DNA of 62,669 nt, from NCBI GenBank assembly GCA_025964685.1, contig JAOPYG010000465.1:1-62669 (forward strand). The letters run 5' to 3'. Source of the stretch: Actinoallomurus sp. (lineage in GTDB: Bacteria > Actinomycetota > Actinomycetes > Streptosporangiales > Streptosporangiaceae). This document shows, one piece after another, positions 8,512 through 17,558 of the stretch (its first letter is position 1; every line of letters starts with the position of its first letter). A model generated the notes under the pieces. That model saw nothing but the letters and a program-made list of their open reading frames with translations, was not told where the DNA came from and ran no database searches. The position numbers and the translations under genes are program-made.

Positions 8512-8576
8512 TGATCGGATGTTCGACCAGAGAAATCGCGTTGACGGACCGGGATCACGGACGGCACCGTGGCCGG

Positions 8577-9101
8577 ATGCTGATCAGGCGCGAGACGCCC
8601 GAGGACGCCGGAGCCGTCGATCACGTCACCGCGTTGGCGTTCGCCCGGCCCGGTACGACCGGCGACGTGCCGGAGGCCCGGCTGGTCCGGGAGCTGCGCA
8701 CCTGCGACGCGTGGCTGCCGGACCGGTCCTTCGTGGCGGTCGCCGAGGGCGCCGCCGGGCAGGTGGTCGGCCATGTCGTCTGCACCCGGGCCCGGGTGGA
8801 GGCCGCGCCGGTGCTCGCGCTCGGCCCGCTCGGCGTGCGTCCCGGCCAGCAGAGGCGCGGCGTCGGCAGCGCGCTCGTGCACACCGTCCTGGGCGCGGCG
8901 GACGCGTCGGGCGAGCCACTCGTCGCGCTGCTCGGCGACCCGGCCTACTACGGGCGGTTCGGCTTCCGTCTCGCCGGGGAGTACGGCGTCATCCCGCCCG
9001 TGGCCGGATGGCGCCCGCACTTCCAGGTGCGCACGCTGTCCGCGTACGACCCCGCCCTCCGCGGCGCGTTCGCCTATCCCGCCCCCTTCGACCGCGTGTG
9101 A
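8577..9101 (+). CDS. GNAT N-acetyltransferase (YhbS-like)
   Basis: This is a predicted acetyl-CoA-dependent N-acetyltransferase of 174 residues. MLIRRETPEDAGAV is the usual first strand and helix. LGPLGVRPGQQRRGVGSALV is the acetyl-CoA pyrophosphate-binding motif A (Q/RxxGxG/A). LLGDPAYYGRFGF is the YhbS-subfamily signature. The ATG at 8577 is chosen because the protein then begins at the domain edge; the frame is open further upstream without a credible ribosome site. It ends 16 bases before the convergent ABC permease gene. The substrate is unknown. Confidence 0.85.
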   Translation: MLIRRETPEDAGAVDHVTALAFARPGTTGDVPEARLVRELRTCDAWLPDRSFVAVAEGAAGQVVGHVVCTRARVEAAPVLALGPLGVRPGQQRRGVGSALVHTVLGAADASGEPLVALLGDPAYYGRFGFRLAGEYGVIPPVAGWRPHFQVRTLSAYDPALRGAFAYPAPFDRV

Positions 9102-9117
9102 GGCCTGCCCGGCGCCG

Positions 9118-11619
9118 TCACTGCGCGGCGGCCGCGCGCAGGATTTCCAGCCGGCCCGCTCTGTGCGCCGGCCGCAGTGCCGCGAGGACCCCGGCGAGCG
9201 CGCCGATCGCGACGATCACCACCAGCTGCGTGACGGGGACGGCGACGGTGCCGCCGGTCGCCGCCCGTGCCAGTGCCCAGCCGGGCAGGAGGCCCAGCCC
9301 GACGCCGCCCGCCGTGCCGAATAGGGCGACCATGAGGGATTCCCACCGGATGATGGAGCGGATCTGTCCGCGGGTCGCCCCGACGGCGCGGAGCAAACCG
9401 AGCTCTCGCGTGCGTTCGTGCACCGACAGTGACAGTGTGTTGGCGATGCCCAGCAGCGCGATGACGATGGCCAGCGCCAGCATGACGTACACCAAGGTCA
9501 GCAACCCGTTCACTCCGGACGCCTGCGCGTCGATGTAGTCGCGCCTGCTCTGGACGGCCGGTGCGGCGTACGGCGCGGCGGCCCGTGTTACGGCGCTTCC
9601 GCCCTCGGCGGTACTCACTCCAGGCCTGAGCTTGATCAGCACGGTCGTGTCCTGTGGCTGCGGATCGTGCGCGGTCCACTCGGTGCGCGGCAGCAGGTAG
9701 TCGCCCGCCGGTCCACCGGCCTCGAAGGTCCCGCCGACGGTGAGTGTCCGGCGCGTGCCGTCGGCGAACACCACCGGCAGGGGAGTGCCCGTCCGCCAGC
9801 CGTGCGAGTGCGCGGTGGCACGCGTGACCGCGAGCTGGCCCGGCCTGAGGCGAGCCGCGGAACCCAGGTCGAGCACCTGGGTGAGCGCCGCCGGGTCGGC
9901 GTACCGGACACGGACCGCCGTGCCGGCGATCCGTACACCGCCGGTGCCCATGCCCGCGGCCGCCTCGATCTGCGGGAGACGCGCCACGTCCTCGGCCAGC
10001 CGGGGCTCGAAGCCACCGCCCACGCTGGACCCGGTGCTGATCGCCAGGTCACCGCCGAACGACCGTGAGACGGTGTCCTGGATGGAGGCCCGCGACGAGG
10101 CGGCGAGGACGGTGAACAGCGTCACCACGCCGATCCCGATCATCAACGCGGTGGCGGCACCCGCCACCCGGCGTGGGTTGCGCGTGGTGTTCCGCCGGGC
10201 CAGTACGCCGGTCACCCGGCGCAGCGGCGCGCCGAGCAGCATGCCCGCGGGCCTGGCGGCGACCGGGCCGAGCACGACCATCCCGATGAGGCAGGCGACC
10301 GCGCCGAGGCCGGCCAGGACCATCGCGTTGCCCGCGGCCGCGGAGACCACCGCCAGGATCACCCCGCCGGCGGTGAGCGTGCCGCCGGCGAGGGCACGCC
10401 CCCGGGACGCGCCGGGCCGTTCCGCGGCGGTCTCACGCAGGGCGGCGACGGGCGGCGTACGTGACGCGCGCACCGCCGGGAGCAGGCAGGCCAGGAGCGT
10501 GACCAAGACCCCGACCACGACGGCGACCGCGACGGTCGTGACGGTCAGCACCAGGCCTCCCACCGGCAGCGAGGCGCCCCCCGCAGAGAACACGGCCTCC
10601 AGAGCGGTCGCGAATCCCAGCCCGCCCGCGACCCCGGCGACGGACGCGACCAGGCCGATCGCCCCGGCCTCGGCCATCACCGAGGTCAGCACCTGCCGCC
10701 GGGACGCACCGACGGCGCGCAGCAGCGCGGACTCCCGGCTCCGCTGCGCCACGGTGATCGTGAAGGTGTTGTAGATGCTGAACGTGCCGACGAGCAGCGC
10801 GACCCCCGCGAACACCAGGAGGAAGGCGCGGAACATCTGGAGGAACCCCTTGGTGACCGCGGTCATGCCCTCCTCGCCGAGGGCCGTACCGGTGATCACC
10901 TCGGTGCCCGCGGGGACCACCTGCCGCAACCGTCCGACCAGGGCGGCCTGTGACACTCCGCTCGCCGCCCGTACGGACACGCTGCTGATCCGGTTCGGTG
11001 ACGCGGTCACGTACCGGCGGGCGCCGTCCACCGTGAACGCGGTGAAAGACGACCCGCCGAAGCCGTCCTGATCACCGAATTTCGCGATGCCCACCACCCG
11101 TACCGGGACCCGCCGCGGCGTGAGCACCGCCGTCCGGTCGCCCAGCCGGAGCCGTCCCTGGTTCGCGACCGCCCGGTTGACGACGACCTCGTCGTCGGCC
11201 CGGGGCGCCCTGCCCTCGACCAGGTGGTACGGGTTCAGGCGCGCGTCGGTGAGCCAGTTGCCGGCGGTCCTCGGCCCGAGCACGGCGATCGCCGCGCCGT
11301 CCCGGCCGAGAAGCTGACCCGCCCCGTCGATGACCGGCTCGGCCACGGCGACGCCGGGCACCCGGCGCACCCGGTCCGCGATCCCCGCGTCGATCGTTCC
11401 GCGCTCGCCCATCGGTGAGTCGCCGACGTTGGTCGAGCCGCGCACCGACGCGTCGGTCCCGGCGTAGGCCTGGCCGAAGAACCGCCCGATGCTGGAGTTC
11501 AGCGTGTCCCCGAGCACGAGTGCCCCGGCGAGGAAGGACACGCCGAGGAAGACGGCGGCGAGCGAGCCCGCGAGGCGCCGTTTGCGAGCCCAGAGCCCCT
11601 TGAGCACGATCCGTGTCAC
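9118..11619 (-). CDS. ABC transporter permease, duplicated FtsX/MacB type
   Basis: The product has 833 residues and two FtsX-like halves. An N-terminal helix (VFLGVSFLAGALVLG) is followed by a large extracellular MacB-like domain, three membrane helices with RESALLRAVGASRRQV, a central helix pair, a second extracellular domain, and three more helices with RTRELGLLRAVGATRGQI. The repeated ELGLLRAVGA motif is the coupling-loop signature of the family. These transporters move lipids, peptides or signals out of the inner membrane, or work mechanically. The GTG start overlaps the ATPase stop by 4 bases (GTGA), so the two form one complex. Confidence 0.9.
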   Translation of the reverse strand: MTRIVLKGLWARKRRLAGSLAAVFLGVSFLAGALVLGDTLNSSIGRFFGQAYAGTDASVRGSTNVGDSPMGERGTIDAGIADRVRRVPGVAVAEPVIDGAGQLLGRDGAAIAVLGPRTAGNWLTDARLNPYHLVEGRAPRADDEVVVNRAVANQGRLRLGDRTAVLTPRRVPVRVVGIAKFGDQDGFGGSSFTAFTVDGARRYVTASPNRISSVSVRAASGVSQAALVGRLRQVVPAGTEVITGTALGEEGMTAVTKGFLQMFRAFLLVFAGVALLVGTFSIYNTFTITVAQRSRESALLRAVGASRRQVLTSVMAEAGAIGLVASVAGVAGGLGFATALEAVFSAGGASLPVGGLVLTVTTVAVAVVVGVLVTLLACLLPAVRASRTPPVAALRETAAERPGASRGRALAGGTLTAGGVILAVVSAAAGNAMVLAGLGAVACLIGMVVLGPVAARPAGMLLGAPLRRVTGVLARRNTTRNPRRVAGAATALMIGIGVVTLFTVLAASSRASIQDTVSRSFGGDLAISTGSSVGGGFEPRLAEDVARLPQIEAAAGMGTGGVRIAGTAVRVRYADPAALTQVLDLGSAARLRPGQLAVTRATAHSHGWRTGTPLPVVFADGTRRTLTVGGTFEAGGPAGDYLLPRTEWTAHDPQPQDTTVLIKLRPGVSTAEGGSAVTRAAAPYAAPAVQSRRDYIDAQASGVNGLLTLVYVMLALAIVIALLGIANTLSLSVHERTRELGLLRAVGATRGQIRSIIRWESLMVALFGTAGGVGLGLLPGWALARAATGGTVAVPVTQLVVIVAIGALAGVLAALRPAHRAGRLEILRAAAAQ

Positions 11620-12380
11620 CGGGCCCTCCCCGGCAGGTCGGCCCCGGCGTCGAGGGCGCTCATGTGGTCGAGCACCGTACGCGCGGTCGGCGCCTCGACA
11701 CGGTCGGACAGCCCACCGTCGGCCAGGAAGATCGCCGTGTCCGCGTACCCGGCCGCGACCGGGTCGTGGGTGACCATGACGATGGTCTGGTCCAGCTCCG
11801 ACACGGCCGTGCGCAGAAACGCGAGGATCTGCGCTCCCGTGCGCGAGTCGAGGTTGCCGGTGGGCTCGTCGGCGAAGACGATGTCCGGTCGTGCGGCCAG
11901 CGCCCGCGCCACGGCGACCCGCTGCTGCTGCCCGCCGGACAGCTCGGCCGGCCGATGTCCGCGCCGGTCGCCGAGCCCGACCGTGTCGATCACGTGCTCG
12001 ATCCAGTCGGGGTCGGGGCGCGTGCCTGCCAGGGTCATCGGCAGCGCGACGTTCTCCGCGGCGCTGAGCGAAGGAAGCAGGTTGAAGGACTGGAAGACGA
12101 ACCCGACGCGCTCTCGCCGCAGGACGGTGAGCCGGCGGTCGGACAGGGTCCCCAGCTCGATCTCGCCGATGAAGACCTGACCGGACGACAGCGTGTCGAG
12201 TCCCGCGACGCAGTGCATCAGCGTCGACTTCCCGGCCCCGGACGGCCCCATGATCGCGGTGAACCGTCCGGAGGCGAACTCCACGCTCACATCGTCGATC
12301 GCGCGCACCTCGGCGGCGCCCGACCCGTACACCTTGGTGGCTCCCACCGCACGCGCCGCGGCGCGTCGTTCACCCATCAT
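11616..12380 (-). CDS. ABC transporter ATP-binding protein (MacB/LolD type)
   Basis: The ATPase partner of the FtsX-type permease has about 254 residues. It carries Walker A GPSGAGKST, Q-loop FVFQSFNLLPSL, signature LSGGQQQRVAVARAL, Walker B IVFADEPTGNLDS and H-loop VMVTHD. The DEPTGNLDS form is typical of the LolD/MacB/FtsE branch. The ATG at 12380 (a second follows at 12377) is preceded by GAGGAAGAGGG; the open frame upstream to 12476 is Arg-rich and unlikely to be translated. No two-component system is adjacent, unlike many bacitracin-type modules. Confidence 0.9.
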   Translation of the reverse strand: MMGERRAAARAVGATKVYGSGAAEVRAIDDVSVEFASGRFTAIMGPSGAGKSTLMHCVAGLDTLSSGQVFIGEIELGTLSDRRLTVLRRERVGFVFQSFNLLPSLSAAENVALPMTLAGTRPDPDWIEHVIDTVGLGDRRGHRPAELSGGQQQRVAVARALAARPDIVFADEPTGNLDSRTGAQILAFLRTAVSELDQTIVMVTHDPVAAGYADTAIFLADGGLSDRVEAPTARTVLDHMSALDAGADLPGRAR

Positions 12381-12546
12381 CGGCTTCCCTCTTCCTCGGA
12401 ACGTTTCCCCGAGGATCTCCGCGCGGCGACGCCGGTGTCGTCGGACGGGAAGCGGCACCAGCCCTGCTCCCGTCACGGTAGGCGCCGGCGCGCCCCGCTA
12501 CCCCGGCGGGCGTATACCGGCGCGGCGAGGCGTCGCGACCTCGGCG

Positions 12547-13896
12547 TCAGCGCGTGGCCGGGCAGGGCGGGAAGAGGCCCCGGGTGCCGGTCGGGTAGGC
12601 GGACGGGTCCGTGAAGCGGCAGCCGAATTCCGGGCGGGCGACCGCCGCCGGGTCCGTCACCGCGTCGCCGGCCGGACGACCGCCGCCGTGCACCCAGCGG
12701 GCCAGGTCGTCCCACGCCTGCCCCGCCTCGGCCGGGGAGAACTCGCAGTGCTGGGCGCTGCGGATCGCCCGCTGCACCACGAGGCCCGACAGGTGGTTCC
12801 GCGCGACCTCGGACCCGTAGATCTCCTCCATCGAGAACGGGACGAACATGTCGCCCAGCCCGTGCAGGGTCAGCGTCTTGGCGGTCGGCAGCCCGAAGAT
12901 GCGCGGGACCTGCGACAGGAGTGGCGAGTAGCGGTCGATCGGGTCGGCGACCCGGACCCGCTGGACCGTGCGGTTCACGTTCACCGGCGTGTTCGGCGCG
13001 TACACGGTGCCGGTGTTCGTGGCGAGCCGCCCCGGGTCCTCCGCCGGCGTCGTGCCGGTCGGCGGGGCCCCCAGGGTGAACAGGAAGTCCTTCCACACCG
13101 CGAACGCCGCGGTCGCGCCCGGACGCGGGCCCCCGGAGCGGTTCACGGTGATGGCACGCAGCTGTTCGCCCAGGTCGTTCGTTGTGTCCGGACCGCCGGG
13201 GCGAAGCGCTGACAGCCCGAGCGCCTCTTCCATGCGCGGCACCGCGTTCGTGAGGTAGTCGGCCTGCGGGGGATAGGCGCGTACGCCGGAGAGGTCCTGG
13301 GCGACGACGTTGTAGTCGAGGAAGAAGTCGAACAGCCGGTCGTCGCCGAGGACGCCGCACATCGGCAGCGCCCCGGAGTACTCGAACGGGTACTGCTCCA
13401 GCGAGCGGCCGATGATGTGGCCGCCCATCGACACGCCCGCGACGTAGGTGCGCTTCGGCCGGTGCCACTGCCGCGCGAACAGCCCGGCCAGGTCGTGGGT
13501 GCCCACGACTCCCGCGCGGACGTCGTAGCCGTTGTCCGCGTACGACGAGGCGGCCCAGGCGTACCCCTCGCCGACCAGCTTCTGCCGCAGGTCGAAGTCC
13601 GGCGGGTCGACGGTCAGCACCGTGTCCTGGCCGCGGTAGCCGTGCGCCCACATGACGAGCTCGCCGTTCCAGTGCGCCGGGACCTCGATGTCGTACGCGG
13701 CGTGGTGGAACACCCCCTGGCGTACGGCCGTCGGCTCGCCGCCCGGGCTCAGCGGGGGAAGGGGCGGATTGCTGATCGTGTACGGCGGCAGCGGCCGGTC
13801 GTCGGGCACCGGCGCGGCGGCCGACGGGGCGGCGGTCCCCAGTGAGAGGACCATGGCGGCACCCGCGGCCAGCGCGGCGAATCGGCGACGGCGCAT
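12547..13896 (-). CDS. Secreted alpha/beta hydrolase
   Basis: The product has 449 residues. It begins MRRRRFAALAAGAAMVLSLG, a Sec signal peptide ending near the AAP/SAAAP stretch. The nucleophile elbow reads GVSMGG within YVAGVSMGGHIIG. A later GLGDMFVPF could supply the acid Asp, and an SAQHCEF segment a His. The sequence resembles extracellular esterases or peptidase-like hydrolases with a large lid; the substrate is not predictable. AAGGAG lies upstream of ATG 13896. The gene is preceded by a 216-base spacer shared with the divergent SDR gene. Confidence 0.8.
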   Translation of the reverse strand: MRRRRFAALAAGAAMVLSLGTAAPSAAAPVPDDRPLPPYTISNPPLPPLSPGGEPTAVRQGVFHHAAYDIEVPAHWNGELVMWAHGYRGQDTVLTVDPPDFDLRQKLVGEGYAWAASSYADNGYDVRAGVVGTHDLAGLFARQWHRPKRTYVAGVSMGGHIIGRSLEQYPFEYSGALPMCGVLGDDRLFDFFLDYNVVAQDLSGVRAYPPQADYLTNAVPRMEEALGLSALRPGGPDTTNDLGEQLRAITVNRSGGPRPGATAAFAVWKDFLFTLGAPPTGTTPAEDPGRLATNTGTVYAPNTPVNVNRTVQRVRVADPIDRYSPLLSQVPRIFGLPTAKTLTLHGLGDMFVPFSMEEIYGSEVARNHLSGLVVQRAIRSAQHCEFSPAEAGQAWDDLARWVHGGGRPAGDAVTDPAAVARPEFGCRFTDPSAYPTGTRGLFPPCPATR

Positions 13897-14112
13897 CGGG
13901 AGCACTCCTTGCCTGCCGGGACCGTGACGGCGAGGAACGGCGGCCCTGGATCTCGCCGCACGATAAGTCCGCGCCGGAACGACGGCAAGATCTCCGAGCC
14001 GGTGCGGCCGGGAGCGGCCAGCCGGCCGCGTACAAGGCCGCCGTGCGACGGGACGGGCGCGCGTGAAACGCTCGCCCCAGGACATTCCGCTTCGGTCAGC
14101 AGAGGAGGGGCG

Positions 14113-14877
14113 ATGTCGGATCGCCTGAACGGAACGGTCGCGTTGGTCACGGGAGCGTCGAGCGGCATCGGTGCGGCCGCCGCGCTCGCGCTGGCCGAGC
14201 AGGGAGCGGCGGTCGCCCTGGTGGCCCGCCGGGCCGACCGCCTCGACGCGCTGGCGGACAAGATCCGCGGCGCGGGCGGCACGGCGCTGGTGCTGGCCGG
14301 CGACGTCACCGTCGAGGAGCAGGCCCGCGAGGTGGTGGAGCGTACGGTCGCGGAGCTCGGGCGGCTGGACACTCTGATCAACAACGCCGGGGTGATGCTC
14401 CTCGGGCCGGCCGTCGACGCGCCGATGGAGGAATGGCGGCGCATGGTCGAGGTGAACGTCCTCGGCCTGCTGTACTGCGCGCACGCGGCACTGCCGCACC
14501 TGCTCAGTGCCGCCGACGACGACCCGCGGCACGTCGCCGACCTGGTCAACATCAGCTCGGTCGCCGGACGGGTGGCGCGCTCGGGCAGTGCCGTCTACAA
14601 CGCGACCAAGCACGGCGTGGGCGCGTTCAGCGAGGGGCTGCGCCAGGAGGTCACCGGCCGGCACGTGCGCGTGTCCCTGGTCGAGCCCGGAGGGACCGAC
14701 ACCGAGCTGTCGGGGCACAACCGCCCGGAGGTGCTCGAGGGGATCAAGAAGCGGTTCGCCGACGTGGAACGGCTGCGGGCCGAGGACATCGCCGACGCGA
14801 TCACCTACGTCGTCACCCGCCCCCGGCACGTCGCCGTGAACGAGATCCTCGTGCGTCCCACCGAACAGCAGAACTGA
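14113..14877 (+). CDS. SDR-family NAD(P)-dependent oxidoreductase
   Basis: This classical short-chain dehydrogenase has 254 residues. It has the cofactor motif TGASSGIG at about residues 12-19, NNAG, a catalytic Ser in NISSVAG and the YNATK (YxxxK) active site. A basic residue after the second strand (ARRADR) suggests NADP(H). GGAGGGG precedes ATG 14113. It resembles the YdfG/clavaldehyde dehydrogenase-like group; the substrate is unknown. A hairpin follows the stop and separates it from the purine operon. Confidence 0.85.
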   Translation: MSDRLNGTVALVTGASSGIGAAAALALAEQGAAVALVARRADRLDALADKIRGAGGTALVLAGDVTVEEQAREVVERTVAELGRLDTLINNAGVMLLGPAVDAPMEEWRRMVEVNVLGLLYCAHAALPHLLSAADDDPRHVADLVNISSVAGRVARSGSAVYNATKHGVGAFSEGLRQEVTGRHVRVSLVEPGGTDTELSGHNRPEVLEGIKKRFADVERLRAEDIADAITYVVTRPRHVAVNEILVRPTEQQN

Positions 14878-14883
14878 CCCCGT

Positions 14884-14913
14884 CCCCGCCGGTTCCGGGG
14901 ACCGGCGGCGGGG
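14884..14913 (+). terminator. GC-rich hairpin after the SDR gene
   Basis: CCGCCGGT (14886-14893) pairs with ACCGGCGG (14901-14908) around TCCGGGG, with a few extra flanking C/G pairs. It starts 7 bases after the SDR stop and has no T-run. Confidence 0.5.
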
Positions 14914-14964
14914 CATGCTCGGCGGCGACACAGGGAAAAGTTGCCGTTATGAGGCGGCCCGGTT

Positions 14965-14977
14965 CGGAATTCTTCCG
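14965..14977. promoter_or_regulatory. Inverted repeat upstream of the purine operon
   Basis: CGGAA-TTC-TTCCG is a perfect 5-bp inverted repeat with a 3-bp spacer, about 60 bases before the uraD start. It is the only clear dyad in the operon's leader and is a candidate operator. No urate- or purine-responsive regulator gene lies nearby. Confidence 0.3.
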
Positions 14978-15036
14978 CTAGACCCCTGCTCACCCTGGTG
15001 TGTGTACTGGCGGTAATGGACGAGAAGGAGGGCACG

Positions 15037-15513
15037 GTGCGGTTCAACGCGCTGTCCCGCGCGGAGGCCGAGGCGGAGTTGCTCACGTGCTGCGCGTCGC
15101 GGCGCTGGGCGGCGGCCGTCGCGGGCGGGCGGCCGTACGACTCGGTCACGGACCTGTTCGCCGCGGCCGGCGCGGCAGTGCGCGACCTCGAATGGCCCGA
15201 CGTGCGGGAGGCCCTGCGGGCCCATCCCCGTATCGGCGACCGCCCTCGCGGGGAGGGCCGCGAGTCCGCGTGGTCCCGCGGGGAGCAGGCGGGCGTCGGC
15301 GGGGCGGACCGGGCGGCCTTCGCCGACGCCAACGTGGCCTACGAAGATCGTTTCGGCCATGTCTTCTTGATCTGCGCGAGCGGGCGCGGCGCGGAGGAGA
15401 TGCTGGCCGAACTGCGCGAACGCCTGACCAACGACCCGCGGACCGAACGCTCGGTGGTCCACGACGAGCTCGTCAAGATCACCGAACTCAGGCTGAGGAA
15501 GCTGTTCAGATGA
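15037..15513 (+). CDS. uraD: OHCU decarboxylase
   Basis: The enzyme decarboxylates 2-oxo-4-hydroxy-4-carboxy-5-ureidoimidazoline to S-allantoin, the last step of urate oxidation in the cytosol. The product has 158 residues. RAHPRIGD is the conserved HPxIG catalytic-histidine motif, and GHVFLICASGR with a C-terminal ITELRLRKLF helix matches the family. GTG 15037 is chosen because AAGGAGG precedes it; an in-frame ATG at 15016 is less well placed. It is the first gene of a nine-gene operon and its stop overlaps the uraH start (ATGA). Confidence 0.88.
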   Translation: MRFNALSRAEAEAELLTCCASRRWAAAVAGGRPYDSVTDLFAAAGAAVRDLEWPDVREALRAHPRIGDRPRGEGRESAWSRGEQAGVGGADRAAFADANVAYEDRFGHVFLICASGRGAEEMLAELRERLTNDPRTERSVVHDELVKITELRLRKLFR

Positions 15514-15818
15514 GTCTTTCCACCCATGTGCTGGACGCCGCGCGGGGACGGCCCGCGGCGGGGATGCCGGTGCGCCTGGAGCGCCGTGACGGCGACGCCT
15601 GGCGCGGCGTCGCCGAGGCACGTACGGACGAGGACGGCCGGGTGCGCGACCTGCCTCCGCCCGAGAAGGGCACCTACCGGTTGGTGTTCGACACCTCGGG
15701 TCACTCGGACTTCTACCCCGAGGTGGCGGTGGCCTTCGCCGTCACCGATCCCGGCGAGCACTACCACGTGCCGCTGCTGCTCAGCCCGTACGCCTATTCC
15801 ACCTACCGGGGGAGCTGA
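15510..15818 (+). CDS. uraH: 5-hydroxyisourate hydrolase (transthyretin-like)
   Basis: It hydrolyses 5-hydroxyisourate to OHCU, between uricase and UraD. It has 102 residues, the normal size. The family marks are all present: STHVLDAARGRPA at the N-terminus, an Arg in the middle (PVRLERRDG), EHYHVPLLLSPYAYSTYRGS at the C-terminus and the final YRGS tetrapeptide. The start overlaps the uraD stop by 4 bases and the uricase gene starts 2 bases after its stop. Confidence 0.93.
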   Translation: MSLSTHVLDAARGRPAAGMPVRLERRDGDAWRGVAEARTDEDGRVRDLPPPEKGTYRLVFDTSGHSDFYPEVAVAFAVTDPGEHYHVPLLLSPYAYSTYRGS

Positions 15819-15820
15819 CC

Positions 15821-16687
15821 ATGTCACGGAGCCGGCTCGGCCCCAACCGCTACGGCAAGGCGGAGACCCACGTCGTCCGGGTCACCAGGGACGGGGACGT
15901 CCACCACATCCGTGACCTCACGGTCAGCGTCGCCCTCTCCGGCGACATGGAGGCGGTGCACCTGACCGGCGACAACTCCGCCGTGCTCACGACGGACACG
16001 CAGAAGAACACGGTCTTCGCGTTCGCCCGCAAGCACGGCATCGACTCACCGGAGGAGTTCGGGCTGCTGCTCGCCCGGCACTTCGTCGGCTCCCAGCCGG
16101 CGGTCCGCCACGCGCGGGTGTCGGTCGAGGAGCACGCCTGGGAGCGCATCGGGGACGGCGGCCACTCGTTCGCCCGCCGTGGCGCCGAGACCCGCACCGC
16201 GGTCGTCCACCACGGCGACGACGGCACGCACGTCGTGTCCGGGCTGAAGGACCTGATCGTGCTCAACTCGGCGGACTCGGAGTTCTGGGGGTACGTCAAG
16301 GACGAGTACACGACGCTCCCGGAGACCCGCGACCGGATCCTGGCCACCGAGGTGGCCGCGCAGTGGCGTCACGCGAACCTCGACACCGACTGGGAGGCGT
16401 CCTATCCGGAGGCGCGGCGGCTCCTGCTGGAGGCGTTCGCCGGGACGTACAGCCTGTCGCTGCAGCAGACCCTGTACGCGATGGGCGACCGGGTCCTGGA
16501 CGGGCTCGCGGGCATCTGCGAGGTGCGCCTGTCGCTGCCGAACAAGCACCACTTCACCGTCGACCTCGAGCCGTTCGGCCTGGACAATGACAATGAGGTG
16601 TTCTTCGCCGCCGACCGGCCGTACGGGCTGATCGAGGGCGCCGTCGTACGCGACGACGCGCCGGGCCCGGGCCCGGCCTGGAGCTGA
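15821..16687 (+). CDS. uox: Urate oxidase (uricase)
   Basis: This cofactor-free enzyme oxidises urate to 5-hydroxyisourate. The product has 288 residues. GPNRYGKAETHVVRV opens the first T-fold domain, and TTDTQKNTVFAFAR holds the Lys/Thr dyad. The uricase signature VVSGLKDLIVLNSADSEFWG continues into YVKDEYTTLPETRDRI. SLPNKHHFTVDL carries the catalytic-site His. It lacks a peroxisome signal, as expected in a bacterium. It lies in the operon between uraH and the xanthine-dehydrogenase subunits. Confidence 0.95.
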   Translation: MSRSRLGPNRYGKAETHVVRVTRDGDVHHIRDLTVSVALSGDMEAVHLTGDNSAVLTTDTQKNTVFAFARKHGIDSPEEFGLLLARHFVGSQPAVRHARVSVEEHAWERIGDGGHSFARRGAETRTAVVHHGDDGTHVVSGLKDLIVLNSADSEFWGYVKDEYTTLPETRDRILATEVAAQWRHANLDTDWEASYPEARRLLLEAFAGTYSLSLQQTLYAMGDRVLDGLAGICEVRLSLPNKHHFTVDLEPFGLDNDNEVFFAADRPYGLIEGAVVRDDAPGPGPAWS

Positions 16688-16688
16688 C

Positions 16689-17558
16689 ATGGAATTCCTG
16701 AGACCCGCGAGCTGGGAAGAGGCGCTCGCCGCGAAGGCCGAGCATCCCGATGCCGCGCCGATCCAGGGCGGCACCGACGTCATGGTCGAGCTGAACTTCG
16801 ACATGCGCCGCCCCGACGTCCTCCTCGACCTGAACCGGGTCACCGAGCTGGGCGGCTGGGACACCGCCGAGGGCCGGCTGCGGGTCGGCGCCGGGGTGAC
16901 GTACACGCAGATCATCGACGACCTCGGAGGCCCGCTGCCCGGCCTGGCCCAGGCCGCGCGCACGGTGGGCTCGCCGCAGATCCGTAACCGCGGCACGGTC
17001 GGCGGCAATCTCGGCGCCGCCTCGCCGGCCGGCGACGGCCATCCGCCGCTGCTGGCCGGCGACGCCGTCATCGAGGTCGAGTCCCTGCGCGGCGTCCGTA
17101 TGATCCCGGCCCCCGTCTTCTACACCGGCGTCAAGCGCAGCGCGCTGGCACCGGACGAGCTGATCCGCGCGTTCTGGATGGCGCCCGCGACCGGCCCGCA
17201 GTACTTCTCCAAGATCGGTACGCGGAACGCGATGGTCATCGCGGTCTGCTCGTTCGCGGTCGCGCTCCACCCGGCGGAGCGCCGGGTCGGCACGGGCATC
17301 GGCTCGGCCGCCCCCACGCCGCTGCGGGCCACCGCCGCCGAGGAGTTCGCAGCCGCCGAGCTCGACTGGGACGGCCCGCTGGACGAGACGGTGGCCCGGG
17401 AGTTCGGGCGCCTGGTCGCGGAGGCGGCGGCGCCGATCGACGACGTGCGCGGCACCGCCGGCTACCGCCGGCACGCCCTCGCGGTGATGGCGCGCCGCAC
17501 TCTGACGTGGGCGTGGCAGGATCACCGCGCCGGAAGCCCGGGAAGGGGGGCCGCCTGA
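16689..17558 (+). CDS. xdhB: Xanthine dehydrogenase-type FAD subunit
   Basis: This is the FAD subunit of a molybdenum hydroxylase of the XDH/CoxM family, 289 residues. The FAD motifs are IQGGTDVMVELN near residues 25-36 and SPQIRNRGTVGGNLGAASPA in the middle. The C-terminal CO-dehydrogenase flavoprotein domain runs to the end. It would pass electrons from the FeS subunit to NAD+. It starts 1 base after the uricase stop and overlaps the next gene by one base. The molybdopterin partner is not in the operon. The symbol follows one common naming scheme. Confidence 0.88.
   Translation: MEFLRPASWEEALAAKAEHPDAAPIQGGTDVMVELNFDMRRPDVLLDLNRVTELGGWDTAEGRLRVGAGVTYTQIIDDLGGPLPGLAQAARTVGSPQIRNRGTVGGNLGAASPAGDGHPPLLAGDAVIEVESLRGVRMIPAPVFYTGVKRSALAPDELIRAFWMAPATGPQYFSKIGTRNAMVIAVCSFAVALHPAERRVGTGIGSAAPTPLRATAAEEFAAAELDWDGPLDETVAREFGRLVAEAAAPIDDVRGTAGYRRHALAVMARRTLTWAWQDHRAGSPGRGAA

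Noticed and set aside
12547..14931. A 794-residue leftward frame over the SDR gene
   Set aside because: The part above 13896 is antisense to the SDR coding sequence; the signal peptide and ribosome site place the real start at 13896.
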